Positions 1-13,800 of a stretch of 64,000 nt of DNA are shown here, in pieces. Source of the DNA: Panaeolus papilionaceus. Its lineage: Eukaryota > Basidiomycota > Agaricomycetes > Agaricales. A model generated the notes under the pieces. The model ran no database searches. It worked only from the letters and a program-made list of their open reading frames with translations, and had not been told where the DNA came from. Numbering within the stretch: the stretch's first letter is position 1; the number at the start of each line of letters is the position of its first letter. Location of the stretch: positions 744,001 through 808,000 of the forward strand of contig JADNRZ010000021.1 of NCBI GenBank assembly GCA_015501605.1, given 5' to 3'. A program made the translations under genes and the position numbers.

Positions 1-537
1 CCCATGACCTTCCTTTCAAGAAACTGAACACACTCAACATGATATTTTCACTCATCTGACGAACAATGTGTCCCAACGAAGGTGCGCGATGGATATGAGC
101 ACCTGACGAGAGCATCGAGATATGCAAGAATTATCAACAGAACCTCATTGTAAATGATTAAATAACATTGAAAGTATATCAAGGTCAGGCACTACAAAAG
201 GAATCACAGAGGACACTGTGTTTCAGTGAGGGATATACATAATGAAAAGGTGTGAAAACGAAGCCAAAGCAAGTGATAAAACACAGAAAATGCAATGTGA
301 ATAAGGGAGTGTTCAAACTAGCGAGATATCATACACATAACAAAGCATGGGAGAGAAAGGATAGAAAAGTGAAACAAGAAAGGAAAATGGGAGAGAAGGG
401 AAAATGTTGAAACACATGAATCAGCCAACCATACTCCTGCTGCGCTTACCACGCCCCTGGCTTGCACTACTATCACAAGCCAAAAAATAAGTTCATTCCA
501 ATTGCAGATGAAACAGGTTAACAACTCACCAAGGTAC
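1..537 (-). other. 3' flank of GTPase A copy 1, no gene
   Basis: No coding region is supported here. Read on the minus strand, about 40-200 resembles the region after the other GTPase A copies (plus strand 44,992-45,130 and about 56,160-56,260), and a short piece recurs at 22,310-22,370. This marks it as the downstream part of the duplicated cassette. The short ORFs are not conserved between copies. Confidence 0.6.
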
Positions 538-2203
538 TCATGTGGCATGATGCTCACCAACAGCATCACCCCAACACTTCATCAACTGCATAATGCGAGC
601 AAATCGCCCAGGAGCATGCTGCACTGGGGTAGGCTGTTGTGCCTCAGCTTGGACATCATCCTCAATGGATCGAGAGATGCTGGGAGCTGCCATCTCGTGA
701 CTTGGTGGGATATGTCGCTGCAAATCAGAAGGAGGAATGGATAAAGTGACAACATCAGAGATTGGAGGCACATCAGGGACAGCTTTGATCTGGGTGACAA
801 GAGGAGGAAGTGAGAGACAGGTCATTAACAATGAGAGTGTGATATTTACCTTGACTGCCAGTTGACCATGTACTGCTGGTTCAGGGTCCAGGGGTGGTAA
901 GAAAACTGGCTTTTCAGATTGCTGAATATCTGTTGCATCATTGGCTTGCAGAGTGGTACCATGAGGTTCGGAATCGGGGGGAGGGGTGGCAAGAGGAGTG
1001 AGATGGACAGGAGGCAGGAGTCCTGAGTCATCAAGCTCCTTTTGGAATCGAGCAAGGTCCTCTTCGGCTTCTTGAATCCTTGGGCGAAGAGTTGAAAGAA
1101 GCAGGTCATCACCCTGTGCTTTGGCATGAGTGAGCTCATCATGGAGGGTGGGGATATGTGATTTAAGGTTCTGGATACGATCTTGGAGGTCTGTGACAAG
1201 GTTAGCTTCAAATGGACTCCCTTTGATATTTTCATCATGATGATCAATGGAAAAAAGTTCCCCAAGACCTGAGGCAAAGGCTTTATCCAGGATTGACAAT
1301 GCTGATTCCTGTGCATTGTGGAATTGCATCAGTTGAGCCCCTTCTTGAATGAAGTCCTGAATAGATAAGTGAGCTCCTAATTGAGAACAAATGAATGAGA
1401 AAGTGATAACCTTCCAAATATCATTTTGAAGCTGCTGATAATTGTCTTCTGCACGCTTTGTTGCATTTTCACCCCAAATATTGTCCCACATCGTAGTTAC
1501 TATCATCACATCCTTTGCTGTTTCAACACCAGTGAGGGCATTGAATGTCTTCAGCACCTGCCTCTGGGTGCCAGGCAGGCGAGTGCTTGTAATGGGTGTC
1601 AAGTATAAAATGCAATTAAAATACCTAATAAAGCAAACATATCATTAGCATTGCAATGAAAATCAACAGAACCCATCTAACAGAACAGTGAGCATAAGAA
1701 GCTGGACTCACTTATGATTGTCTTTCATCCATTTCTGTAACATGGAGACAATGGCCATCTCCGATATTTTTGTGTCGGCGAAGCCAGGCGAGTCCACGAG
1801 ATAAAATGGATCGCCGTGACTATCAGTGACATTGATCAATTTGTAGGTGGATACGGCCTGGGTGCATCCATCCAGACCGTTACTGGATATCTTTGCGGAG
1901 CCCTTGAGGCCAAGGGCCTCGATAAACTAAACATAAAGGAAAGTAGAGCGAGTTAACATTCTGGGTATTATTTTCGGTATGCAGTTTTATATAGTAAATA
2001 CGCACGGAGCTTTTACCCGCCCCCGTTGGACCCATAATTCTGGGTAAGAACATCATTAGAGCTATAGTGGGATATTGTCTACGTTAAATAACTGACAGTA
2101 CAGCCCATTCGCGTTGTGGCTTGTTTACTCTGTCTACTCGCTCAACAGAAACAGTTCCAGTGACTTTGATCTCCTTGTATTCCATCTTCGAGGTAGCGGC
2201 CAT
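538..2203 (-). CDS. GTPase A copy 1: P-loop G-domain protein (AIG1/septin-like)
   Basis: Four exons fit on the minus strand: 2203-2097, 2039-2006, 1926-1712 and 1624-538. They code for about 480 residues. The G1 loop GPTGAGKSS is formed across the first junction (residues about 36-46), followed by FIEALGLKG, a G3 motif DSPGFADT and an atypical G4 region TTMWDNIW. The C-terminal half has a predicted coiled coil (from about DLQDRIQNL to RFQKELDD), a Pro-rich linker and a tail ending in MKCWGDAVG, shared with the other copies. A 60-base stretch in exon 4 with GT and AG ends (near VKVNITL) may be a further in-frame intron. The first donor is GTCAGT. It probably binds GTP; its cellular role is unknown. 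The family is fungal AIG1/MMR_HSR1-like; the exact subfamily is inferred. Confidence 0.75.
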
Positions 2204-2393
2204 TGTGGTACAAAATTTAGTAGCAAAAAAAGTATATGAGATGCGGGTCAAGCAGACGAAGTGCGCGAGATGATGGGAGGAAGAAACAAACGATGGGCAG
2301 CCGCGCCTGTCTTCGCAGAATCCGATTACCTCGTGCATTCCACCTGTTAATCAGTCATGAGGCGAGCACGGTGTCAATGACAGAAATAGATCA

Positions 2394-2407
2394 GATTTGA
2401 TCAAATC
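2394..2407. promoter_or_regulatory. Conserved 14-bp palindrome upstream of GTPase A copy 1
   Basis: GATTTGATCAAATC is a perfect palindrome 191 bases upstream of the start codon. The same site occurs at 54,221-54,234 (perfect), 16,310-16,323 (one mismatch) and near 48,108-48,121 (degenerate), each about 190-200 bases upstream of a GTPase A start. It may be an operator for a dimeric DNA-binding protein, or merely an inherited part of the duplicated block. Confidence 0.4.
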
Positions 2408-2599
2408 CGACGTATTTCCTTCTCGTCTCTGTAGTTCTCATTTTCGACGTTCGGACTTCTTCACGATCGCGTTTCAAAGCGGAATGCATTGGATTCATCA
2501 TACAGCAGCATATATTATCCTTGCCTCGCGCTCGCTAACGTTACTGCTATGTACTAAACACTACGGACCCGTGTCCGTCGCTCCATTGTTCAAAATTGG

Positions 2600-4600
2600 T
2601 CATCCTTCTTGAAAGTCTCCTTCTACGTACCGCGTTGGAGCTAGGTTGCGTAGATTCGTCGTTTTGGTGAGTGCCATCGGTGAGAATGGGTGAGGGTACC
2701 AAAGAGTAACATGTATAATGGCGGAGAGAAGCCTGAAAGGAATGAAATCAATCCTGAACATCGTCATCACGCAGGAAAACAACGCGTAAGCGAGAAACCC
2801 ACCTATGAACCACATGGCGCCAATCCGCAAGGCAGAGGTTGCACTCTCAAGCGTTCCACAGGTGAGAGACAAGAGGATGCGAGATGGCGAAGCTGGGGAA
2901 AGGGATGTGTCGTCAGCGCATGATAACGAGACAGTGTGCAAGGATATCCGTAGAAAACGTACCAAGCATGGGATCTAGCCATTCATCGTCACCCTTCGCA
3001 TCTTCCCTACTAGACGTGGGATGTGCAGAGTTCGCCCCTGTATAGTATAGTCGTGAACGAACTGTGGGAGGAGGCTTGAACCATGAAGTGAGAGGTAGAG
3101 CGACGGCATTAGAGGAGAGCAAGCATGGCGTGATTGAATACGATGGATGTCAACGTGACTGGCGGGGGGGAACTGTACGTAGCAGGTTGGGAAGACCGGA
3201 GTATAGGTATAGGACGAATGACGAATACGCATCGCGGAACGGAAGAGGGTTTGAGAGCGCGTTTGAGCACGGAATAGAGCGCGATCTGAGTTGGAAGCTA
3301 ATTGAGCAATGTGACGATGTGCGAGGAGAGGCCTGTGAAGGTTCAGCAATGGGTCAATCAGCACTCAATAAATAAGACTTGAGCTACTAACCGAATGTGC
3401 ACTCCCTCGTTGCATTCCTCAATATCGCCAATTCACCCTCCAATCGCGCATATACTGACGACTTGGCTCAACTGGCAGGACCTAGCGAAGCACGTTGAGG
3501 TGCGCGTCCGATACCCTATGATCACGTCTAACGATTAGTCTATTTATTTTTTCGTCAATATATTTACGCATTCGTACCGGACTGCAGGACTTATTCCATC
3601 TATTGTCATGAATAGCCTCATTGACGATTGAAAAGGTATGCGGGATCTTAATGGTCGGAAACGAGGAGTTTCCTGGACGAGCATAATTAGCGACTCGAGA
3701 TCGGCGTAATGCGCATTGGAAAAGGACCTACCTTTACTTCCACCATGTTCCCAGCTCTAAGAAAACACGACCAGGGGGGAATCAGGATCACGGTCTGTCT
3801 GTATGCGCAGAAGAATGTATAAAGATCGAGTTGGTGGAAAAAATTTGGATGGTCAAACTTTGTGAGCAATGTTTGGGGGGAAGCGTCGTTGAGGGTGATG
3901 ACATGAGATGAGAAGGGAAGGGAAGGAATGAGTTTATCGTCGAGAAATAAAGATGGAATAAGACCACATACCAGGACGAGGTCAAGAAGTCTAAGACGCG
4001 ATTGAAGCACATAGTAGCGGCGTAATCCCTTGAGGGCGCACCTGAGATAGCGGATATGACTAGATTGAAAGAGCGGTGGCGACATGGTAGGCACGATCAC
4101 ATACCGATACAAGCTAGCGATTGTAGCAAAATCGCCCGAGAAAACCAGATGGAAAAGCAAAGGAGTGGGGATGATAAGCTCTGGGATGACAGGAATACAC
4201 CAGACTGATAGAACGAGGAGCATGGCACGGAGAACCAAGTGGGTATGTTGATCGATATCAAAGGGATTCAGGACAGAATGGTCGTATTAGGGAAAAGGTG
4301 AATTCATTTCTGTGCTCGTGTCAGACACGACAGGCAGACACGCGGCGTGTGTGAGAGTAAGAATAGATTTGGGGGGCACACGTCGGTGGGGGACTGGGTG
4401 ATGGAGAGACGCTGCCAGATAAAATTGAGGTAGGAAGTACCAAGACGTCTCTTAAATGGTATAAGATTAGCAACGCGAAACAAAAAGAGGAAATTGGGAC
4501 TGACTGAGAGGATAAAGAGATGACCCAAGAACACGAGGCAAACAACGACGAGCACAATGAGATTCAGAGTGAATGGCTGAGCATTGAACGATATTTAATC
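2600..4600 (-). pseudogene. Middle unit of the cassette, copy 1 (unidentified multi-exon gene or relic)
   Basis: Several short reading-frame blocks on the minus strand are shared with the other copies and separated by plausible introns. They include a hydrophobic first block (NLIVLVVVCLVFLGHLF), a second hydrophobic block (ALLLVLSVWCIPV-type, about 4,080-4,240), a block with YYVLQSRLRLLDLVL, a block with FFCAYRQTVILIPPW, one with RRVTM near 2,970-3,010 and one with GAMWFIGG. I could not join them into one uninterrupted protein or recognise the family. I tested an STE3-type pheromone receptor and it did not fit. A decayed multi-pass membrane protein gene is possible but unproven. Confidence 0.4.
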
Positions 4601-4639
4601 GACAGAAGGAAGATTTAGAACTAGGTATGGACAGAGACG

Positions 4640-5110
4640 ACTACATTATAGGTGAAACGAGGGCGACAACGAACAGAAAGGATGCTTGGACGTGCAACAT
4701 GCTGGGTGGTGGTGGTTGAAAGGAAGGAACAGGTGGAGACACAGCCACCATGTCAGCAACGAATCTAATCACCCCTGTTTCCCAGCACTCAACCTGCTCT
4801 CACCTCACAAACATCACACTTCATCACGTCCCGCCGACAGATCTGCCACCGCCAACAATTGAAACTGCCCAACTCACCAAGCATCCCAAACGCGTCGCAG
4901 TTTGGGCCCACCAATTACATCACTGACTCTGGAAAGGCCGGGCGGCTGTGCCGTTCCTCTTTCTCCCCTTTCTCGTCGACATTCATTCCCTGTTACTTTG
5001 CGATGTCCCACCTCCTCTAACTCCAGAGCTTAACGTTCATAATATACACTGAATTTATAGGAATATAAAGAGAAAATGAAAAAAGAACTGGAAATAGGGG
5101 CACGAATTTG
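4640..5110. other. Spacer between middle unit and Rab-like gene, copy 1
   Basis: This non-coding spacer recurs at about 18,560-19,050 and, inverted, at about 51,540-52,020, so it belongs to the duplicated block. It probably contains the divergent promoters of the middle unit (minus) and the Rab-like gene (plus). No specific site could be assigned. Confidence 0.4.
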
Positions 5111-5129
5111 CTTTAACCATTGGGAACGA

Positions 5130-7310
5130 CCCGAGCGTCTGGCGTTGGCAAGACGAGTTTTCGCGTCAAGGTGAGAGCATTAATGAATTTTATGAATTCT
5201 GAATGTGAATATAATGTTGAGGAATTTTTGAACTTGGATTTATCATGACTCTGCTAAGCGAACTCTGAATATCGTACCGTTTATCCACCATCGATGATGT
5301 CCTGACCAACACAGTCGCTATAACTACTTACGACGACCCGATATCAAACAAATGACAAACGCTGGACTTAGTACATCACTGGACACTTTTCAACAGGTTG
5401 CAGACCTACAATCAATGTTGACTTTATCACCAAAACGATTCAAAGTCTGGGCGGGGCGATTCGGTCTTACGGGTATGGGGTGATGATCGTGTACTTCAGA
5501 CCTTCTCGTGATGCCTCTGCGCTTTATGCCTCTCTCTCTTTTCATTGACTCTTTTCTGACAAATACGAACTCGCCTGGTCACCAAACCACAGGATACCAC
5601 CACTCAGGAACGCTTCTCATTCTTATCCACTACGTTTTTGGGCGCACAGACGCCGTTATGCTCATGTACGACGTCAACGACAGGACCTCTCTCTACAAAA
5701 TCAGAAAATAGTGGTGCGATTTCTGCGCTCATGCTCCAGTAAGGGATGAGGATAGGGCGAAATTCTGTGAGAATGTGGTGGGGAACAAGGTGGACGTGGT
5801 GGAGGGTCAGGATGAACGGGATCAGAATTCAGACCGTGTGAGCAGGGATGAATCGATGAGGTTTTCGAGCCAGTTGGTCCCACTTGACGATGAAGATGCG
5901 CAGTCGGTGGTGGGTGGGCAGGATCAGCTGGAAGGAGAGAGTGAAAGGGACCTGTCGTCATCTCAGCATACCCTCATGCCCGGTCAAGGTTCTACGAGAG
6001 TTGCGACGAAAGGGACGATGGAGACGACGCCAACCTTAAAAGCAGAAGTGCTAACGAAAAATAGGTTATTCACATTTCCGAATGGACTTTTAACGAGGGT
6101 TGGACTGGTACATTCAACGACTTCTAGCGTCAGCTCAGTATTCAACGCAACGATACCCACCACGATGATACCCAGTTGATCTCAGGCTGGCGTCCAACCT
6201 CCTACGCCGACCCAAAATCCAACAGCATCATCATCCTCTCTCTCACCTTCACCCTCTCAACACCTCCTTAAAGGTCACCCAGCACGCTCTGTCCATATTG
6301 AACCACGCGCGTTGTCTAGAGCACAATCTCACCCGCATTCCCCCTCGCACTCTCAGTCATTTTATACGGGAACCTTTAATAGCGCACATTCAGGGTCGAT
6401 GTCGGGCTTCAGCACGTATCATACCCCTTGATGCGGGTGTGGGGTCGTTCAGCTCTGAGGCGGGGTTGGGCCTGATTAGGTGGAGTGAAGTTGGTGGTGA
6501 TGCGGGCTCGTCGAGGTATAGTGATGTGGGGACGGTGACGACGGAGAGCCCAGATTGGGAATGGTATGATGCGCACACGGATATTTCTGCTTCTGATTCG
6601 CGGTCGGTGTCTGAATGGGTTGGGGTTTGGGAGTAGGAGCGCCAGCAGGAGTTCGTTTGGAGTGAGCGGAATGGCAGGTTCGAGGATTGTTTCGAGACGG
6701 GTGTCGAGCGTGGGCTCGAGGAATGGGGATGGGCTTGAGGAAGCCAATAGGAGTGGGAGTGGTGAGCCGAGACGAACAAGTTCGTTGGCTACACTTACGA
6801 ATTTGACGGTTCATGGGGAGCTGACGGGGTCTACGACGCTGTTCGCTCGGATTTTATCGACACCGACGGCAGCCACAACATTGACGAATGCAAAGAATGA
6901 TTCATGTCGACATCTACGCGCTTCACAACCTCCGCTGGCGATAACAACGACTGTGAGTGGGAGTAGTACCACTACGACGGCTCCGGCTCAGTCTTCTACG
7001 TCGAGGACGAGTACAAGTACGGGTGCGACGGGTGTGGGTTGTGATAAAGACGTTGAAGTTGAGAACCAGAACAAAAATGTGCTGGGGAATGGGATAGGGA
7101 ACGAGAGCTCGAGCTCGGGGAGTGCTGTTACGATCACTCCTGCGAGATTGATGATGTTCGGATCCAGCAGCTCATTATCCCTGCCTTTGATATCTTCAAG
7201 GTATGTTTACTTATCCTTCATATTTGGTTCTGTGAGTTTTATCTGCGTATCAGGACGCGTGCTTCAATTGTTTCTCTCTTTGATACATATATACGTTGTG
7301 CCCTAACACG
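5130..7310 (+). pseudogene. Rab7/Ypt7-like GTPase with long insertion, copy 1 (decayed)
   Basis: Rab landmarks appear in order: a G1-like ASGVGKTSFRVK near 5,135-5,172; a degenerate match to the TIGADFITKTIQS effector region near 5,410-5,445; a damaged G3 (DTTTQERF, about 5,592); GADAVMLMYDVND; and VVGNKVDVVEG (G4, about 5,780). A Ser/Thr-rich, acidic insertion of several hundred residues follows. The start codon region is degraded, a TAG lies at 5,709-5,711 where the family has Trp, and there is a frame break between the G3 and GADAV segments. Rab7-type GTPases control late endosome and vacuole fusion; this copy cannot make a normal protein. The 3' end is approximate. Confidence 0.65.
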
Positions 7311-8340
7311 AAAGGCACTCAGTCACTTCAACACGACACCCCATTCTCAATCTCTCATATCCCCGACTCTGCATCCCGTCTTCGCACCATCCATAGGTCC
7401 CTTCTTTGCCAACATTGATATTTCCTGCACATCCTGTCCTTAGCTTACGTCCCTCAATACCGTCCCGTATTCCCGTCGGAGTCGCGATTCATGGTTCAGC
7501 CAGTTCCTAGGGACAATCCAAAGGGCGTTCGTGTGATGCCGAGAGAGCAGGCAATTGTGTTTGCGGGGGACGCGGTTGGAAACTTTTGACAAGTCATAGG
7601 TCCTGGGTGCTGAAATGCATTGCCTAGAATGCACATAATCAGTAAAAATAAAGAAAAAGTGAAGGAAGAAACTCACTCAGACGCATATGAACCACACAAA
7701 TTGCTCTGCCTCCTATCCCTTCTCTGGTCCAGGATTAAGACTTGCTTTGGTGCTCCTGACCTATCCGGGCCACCTAGTCAGATCCCGTCCTCCAGATGAG
7801 AAGCCGGGATTGTGGTGACTGTGAGGAAGGATACTAACGTTATGGGAAAGTGTTGGAAATACGGAGCTGGCTAATCTGGCATTCGTCATCTCGAATATTT
7901 ATTAATCTACACATTAGCTCAGCAACGGACATTATTAAGTATATTATTAATTATATGACTAGGTTCTTAGCTATATAAGATGAATGTACATAGCTACATG
8001 AATATTATCTACTCGTTTATCGCCCTCTGCGACCCGTGCTGCCAATAGGAAGCCAATTGAACGGCGAGAGGGCTCTGTGATCGTCGGATAAGGATTGGTA
8101 CTTCCTCATTCGCCCCAAGTGGTATCCCTGACAGGTGAATGTGTGGGGAGAGCGTGTTGTAGTTGACGTAGTGGAGCGGTTATGGACGACAACTAGATGA
8201 AACAGGAGATAGGAACTGCTATATATGACAAATTTTAGCCAGAGAACGAGATGGGATGAGCAACATTCATTAATGATATACACGTGTATATGACCGAGAG
8301 AAACGAGAAAAGAATTTGAAAAGAAATCCATCACTCACTG
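7311..8340. other. Intergenic, no gene seen
   Basis: An AT-rich part (about 7,860-8,010) and several short unconserved ORFs are present. Nothing could be assigned. The duplicated cassette resumes at about 8,341. Confidence 0.5.
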
Positions 8341-10800
8341 GGCCACCTGTTCGCCAGTCATCAGACAAGCATCGTGTCAATATCAGAAATTGATCATATT
8401 TTATCAAAGCCAACCTATTTCCTTCTTGTCTCTTCAGTTCTTATTGTCAACTGAACCTAATCAACGTCCGCACTTCTCCATGTTAGCATTACCAAGCGGA
8501 ATGGATTGAATTCATCATACGACATCGTATATAATTAATACCTGGCACCCGCTAACGTTACTGCAAATACCAACCGCTACTGAACCTATGTCCGTCGCTG
8601 CATGATTCAAAAACCCCTCGTATTTCTTCCAAGTCGCCTTCAATGTGCCGTCTTTAAATAGATCGCATAGATTCGTCGTTTTGGTGAGCACCATCGACCT
8701 GGGTGGGTGAGGGTGCCAAGGGGTAACGTGTATAATGGCGGATAGAAACTTGAAAGAAATGAAAGTAACGCATAAGCGGAAAACCCACCTATGAACCAGA
8801 TCGCGCCAAGCAGAAAGGCAGCAATCGCACTCTCAAGCGTGCCACAGATGAGAGACGAGATAACCCCGAGATGGTGAAGCTGGCAAAGAGGAGGTTGCAT
8901 CAGCACATGATAACAAGACAGGGCACAAGGATGTTTAGAACACTTACCAAGCACGAGATCTAGCCGTCCATCGTCACCCTTCGTACCTTCCCGACATAGA
9001 CGTCGGTTATGCGGAGTTCACCCCTGCGTAGCATAGTCGTCAACGTATTGTGAGAGGAGGGTTGAAGCACGAAGTGGGAGGTTGAGCAACGGCATTCGAG
9101 TAGAGCGAACATGGCGTGATTGTAGAATGGATGCTAACGTGACCGACGGGGGTGAAACTGTACGTAGCAGGTGGGGGGTACTGGATGTACAGATATAAGA
9201 GCAACGGTGAATGTGCACCACAAAAGGAAAGGGGGTTCTAGAGCGCGTTTGAACACGGGGTAGAGCAGGATGTGATGGTTGGAAGGTAATGCAACGTGGT
9301 GAGACGACGGGTAAAGGGTGACCAGTGAAGTTTCAGAAATGGATCAGTCAAGACAATATAAAAAAATGATGGAAGTGAGCTACTAACCAAGTGTGCACTC
9401 CATCGCGCCTCCTTCCTCAATACCGCAATCCATCCTCCAATCGCGCATGTATTTTCACTTCTCTCAATCGACTGGACACCGACCTGTGTAGGAGTGAAGC
9501 CCGCGTACGACATCCTATAAACATGCCTAATGATTAATATATTGATTTTTTGTCGAGATATTGAGGTATACATACCGGACTTCGGGACCTAGAGACCTAT
9601 ACCATCTAGTGTTGTGAAAAGCCACGCGAAGGGCTGCCTGGACGAGCATAATTAGCTACTTGAGTTCGGTGTTATGCGCCCTTGTGAAAGGACGTACTTT
9701 TGCATCCACTATGCTCCTGGCTCTCAACAACTTGACCAAGGGAAATCGGGATCACGCTCTATTGTATGCACAGGAGAATGTGCATAAAGAGTCGAGTTGG
9801 CAGAAAGACTTTGAGTGGTGGGGCGAAGGCGTTGTTGAGGGTGGTGAGATGAGAATGGAAGGGAAGAAGTGTGTTCAGCGTCAGGAGATGAAGATGAAAC
9901 GAACCCACACACAACGACGAGGTCAATAACTCGAAGACGCCATTGGAGACCACACCTTAGCGGTAGAATTCCTTCGTGGCAATCCTGAAATAGTGGATCA
10001 GTGAATTGAATGAGACGCAGCGAAACCGTAGGAGCAATCACGTACCAATACAAGTTAGCCATCATAGCAAATTGCCCAAGAAGACTGGATATAAAAGCAC
10101 AGGAGTGAGTACGATAAGCTCTTGGACTACAGAAATACACCAGGAACACGGAGCGGAGATCCAAGTGGCTATGTTGATCGATATCAAACGGATTGAGGAC
10201 GGAATGTCAGACACACGACAGGAAGAAAAGCGGCGCGTGTGAGAGCAAGAATAGATTTAGCGGGCACGCGTTGGTGGAGGACTGGATAATGAAGGGGTGG
10301 AAATTGGGTGGAAAGCACAAAGATGACGCCTGCGTGGTCACAGGTTATCAACGCGACATAAATAAAGGGAATATTAACACTTACGGGGAGGAGAAAGAGA
10401 CAAGGCCTAAACAAGAGGCACACAACAACCACGACGATGGATTCAGGGTGAAGAACTGGCGATTTGAAGATATTTAATTGACAGAAGGAATGGTAAAGAG
10501 CGTCAGAATAGCAAGAAGAAAAGGAATACGCTCACTCACCGTGAAACGCGCATCCAACGCATCAACTCCGCAGGTCCGCATATCCCATCCCAGTCACAAT
10601 TGGAGGGTGATTTCCTCGAGTAATATTGCTCATTGATCAAGGATTCAGAGCTGCATATCGACAGACAGGAGCAGATATGGGTGAAATGAGGGCGATGACG
10701 AAAAGAAGGGGTGAATTACAGATACAACGTGCTGTGGTCATGATGTGTGAAAGGAGAGAGCTGGTGGAGACACAGCCACCCTGTCGGCAACTGAATTCTT
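8341..10800 (-). pseudogene. Partial cassette, copy 4: middle unit only, strongly diverged
   Basis: The left edge carries the sequence that normally lies upstream of GTPase A (about 8,341-8,480, similar to 2,340-2,480), but no GTPase A gene follows. The middle-unit blocks are recognisable on the minus strand: GAIWFIGG near 8,800, a block near 9,000-9,220, and TRLFMHILLCIQ near 9,780. The right edge ends near 10,800 with the GGTGGAGACACAGCCACC segment also found at 4,729 and 18,630. No Rab-like part follows. This is the most diverged copy on the left side. Confidence 0.5.
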
Positions 10801-13800
10801 AATTTCACAGGCATGTCTCGGACGGCTTCGCTTCACTCCACTGCCGAGTACATGAAATACAGGCGAAGTAGGGGCGAAATGTGTCTAGTAACCACTATCT
10901 CATTATTTGCCTCCCCAGTCGAGACGCGAACCACAATGGTTTGTAGCACGACCAAATAAGCCGCATTTTGAGCAAAATTTTGGAGGCATAAAAATAGTTG
11001 CATTGCATAATTTATGCCCTTGTCGTATCCGTTTCAATACTATTTAGCATTTCGTTGTTGAGTTTCATTTGAAATATACCAACGTGACGCGATTCAAATT
11101 CCCTAGATGAAAAGAAGAGTATTCAGCTCATCTACCCTTAGGGTAGGGTTAAACTGAACTTTCGTTTTCACGAACAACATTTATTCGAGCATGAAATAAC
11201 AACTTGTACATATGACGCGTAGTTGGACCATGTCAAGGTGGACATGCGAAGTGCAAATGGAAAAGAGACAAAGTCAAACCACGCAACCCCAGACAGACAT
11301 ATGTGCATCAGCTTCACAAAATCAAAACGAGGAGCGTTCGTGACGCTCATCGATTATATGCTGGCTTACTTGTAATCCTACCGCTCCAACGCCACCGCTG
11401 GTGCTCATGCTTGATCTTCACATCCACGACACCTCATGCATGAGCTAAACGAGAATATGTCAAATTTGAACCCTTCCAGCAGTGGGCGATGTTGTTGAGC
11501 ACATCATCTTGGCGCGCGATTGGACTTGACCGATGGGATTGAACATATGGATGGGCATTGTGAATGTGACAAAAAGGTGTGAGGTAATGAATGAGATGAG
11601 ATGGGCAGAGAGTATTCAACACCAGGACATGCCTTGACTTTCCCTGCTGACCCCTAGTGATACCATTCATGACAGTAATTCACTGAAACTACGAAGGGAA
11701 AAAAGCTGACTCCCTGTCCCACAAACAGCAGGTTTGGTTCAGTAGCCTGAGAGAGGCAAGGTGAGACAGAATGGTGGTTTGTTTGAGTGATGGAGGGCGA
11801 ACTGGTGATGGATGGGAGGTCGGTGCAACATGGAAGGTGATGAATGAGTCAACCAATGCATGATAGATAAAGAAAAAAGGAGACAAGAGGTAGATGCTCA
11901 GTTGTGATGTGTTCCCTCAACGCCCTTGTCAAATTCCGACCTAGTGTGCACACATGTTAGCTTACTTACTCTACATGTCCCATGGCTTCTGAGGAGGGTG
12001 ATTTCTTCTGACTCCTACGCTCAATGACGCATTGATTAACCTGGTTGTGATTGAAATAGAAGAAGGGGGGGTGAGAAGAACACTAACCGTTGTCAGGTTC
12101 AACAGCTCCCTCCAGTGTGAGCCCACATTCCCAAATACTTCGAAAGCCGGAATAAGTGGAACATTACATATCGTGTTTAGACAAGTTGTTGAGGGAGGTG
12201 TGAATAGAGTGTGGGTGATGGATAGGGTTAGGGACAGTGCACTTCCCGTGCTGGTTTGTGTATCATGGTTAGATGACCCTTGTGAGCATCGAAGTTTTAA
12301 CTTTCGATTTGCCATGCAGGTAACTCTGCAGAACGCACCTTTTTGAAAACAGCATGCTCGATTAATCTGCTTTCCAGCGAGCAATCCTCACTCAGGATTT
12401 AATCATTTGAATGCGGTGAGAAGGGTGATAATGAGGGATATGGAGGACTTCCAGGATCACATAGTCATTAGTTGACCATTAAAAGTATCAGGAGGTCACT
12501 CATGATCTAGCCATAACCAATCAAGCCTCCAAACTACCCTCCTGTTTGTCTCGATGATATATATGTACCTTGTGCCTGGACACCAAACATCTAATGCTTC
12601 GACATGACACCCGGTTCTCAACATCGCAACATAAAAGTCCTGCTCATCTGTTGAATCTCATATTTGAGCGTCAGTATTGGCTCAAGATGGTGATGTGCAT
12701 GGGGATATCTGAGTGAAAGGTGAGTGACAGTGAAGGTGTTATGAGGGAATGAGATGGTGGGATGAAAAAGGACGGTGAGATGCGCAGTACAAGTTTGTGG
12801 GGTCGATATGCGAGAGTAAAGAGGAGATGGGAAGGTGAGGTGAGTGTGAGGTGAAATGAGACGAAGACAGAGGATGAAGACAATGAAAATAACAAAAATG
12901 AGCGCTGACGAAGGTGTACCTGGACACTGGACAAGGATGAAGACAACATACAAAGACAAAAAACAAAATACAAGGCTGAAAAAAGCTTGTAGTCATTGTA
13001 AACTAAGTACATTATGTATGTAAAACTATGGAAAATGATAGAAATTAAAAGAAAATGCTCCAAATATTGGGAAACCAAGAGTGCTTGGTGTGTGAACGAA
13101 GTGCTGATGTGAATAGAAGTAAACGGGAAATAGGAGAAAAACCGAAAAATAGGGGGATGCCAATGCAGTGCTCATCAATGGGGACATGGAGCACTTACTT
13201 GCAACCACTTAATGGGTGATGGTGGGATAAAGGATTAAATACACTGAACGATTGAATGGGACCAATGCAAGTTTTGGGGATGCAATGAGATACATGACCT
13301 TGTCTGCTAAGTAGTGGTGTGGGATATAGAGCATTACACCACCTGATGACGAAATACATAGTGTATAACCAGAAGTGAGTGAGGCTGATGGCCATAGCGT
13401 AATCAGATTCAAAGGATGAAGTATCATGCATGTCGACATAAGTTCTACCCAAAGTCCACTAGTGACAAATGGAATGGTTGAGAGGGATGAGTAACTCAAG
13501 GTAGTTATGGGCAAATGAAAAATTTAACTTAGTCAGGCGCATTTTGATGCACCTGGTTGTTCAGGAGGGTGGTGTTGACAGAGGAAGAAATGTGGACGAG
13601 CCAACAGGAGGTGATGTTAGCTCATCTGATGTGACAACAGGGGTGATATCCAACAATGTTCCTGCACAAGATGGTCAATGGGTGTATGCCACTCTGATTA
13701 CTTGCACTGTTAGTGGAAAATAAAATGCAACAGACAGGGACAGCTATACAGAGCAGGTGAAAGCAGGGTTGAGAGCATCAGGCAAGAATTCATGATGTGA

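Noticed and set aside
2600..4600. Middle unit as an STE3-type pheromone receptor or other mating-type gene
   Set aside because: It has hydrophobic segments and introns, but none of the conserved receptor motifs could be found in any frame of any copy.
6390..7306. Several long overlapping ORFs on both strands in the Rab-like insertion region
   Set aside because: Low-complexity Ser/Gly codons keep several frames open. Only the frame continuing from VVGNKVDVVEG is shared as protein between copies.
11971..12384. Overlapping 137-codon (minus) and 104-codon (plus) ORFs as genes
   Set aside because: They have no recognisable domain, no intron context and no second copy, and each is the shadow of the other.
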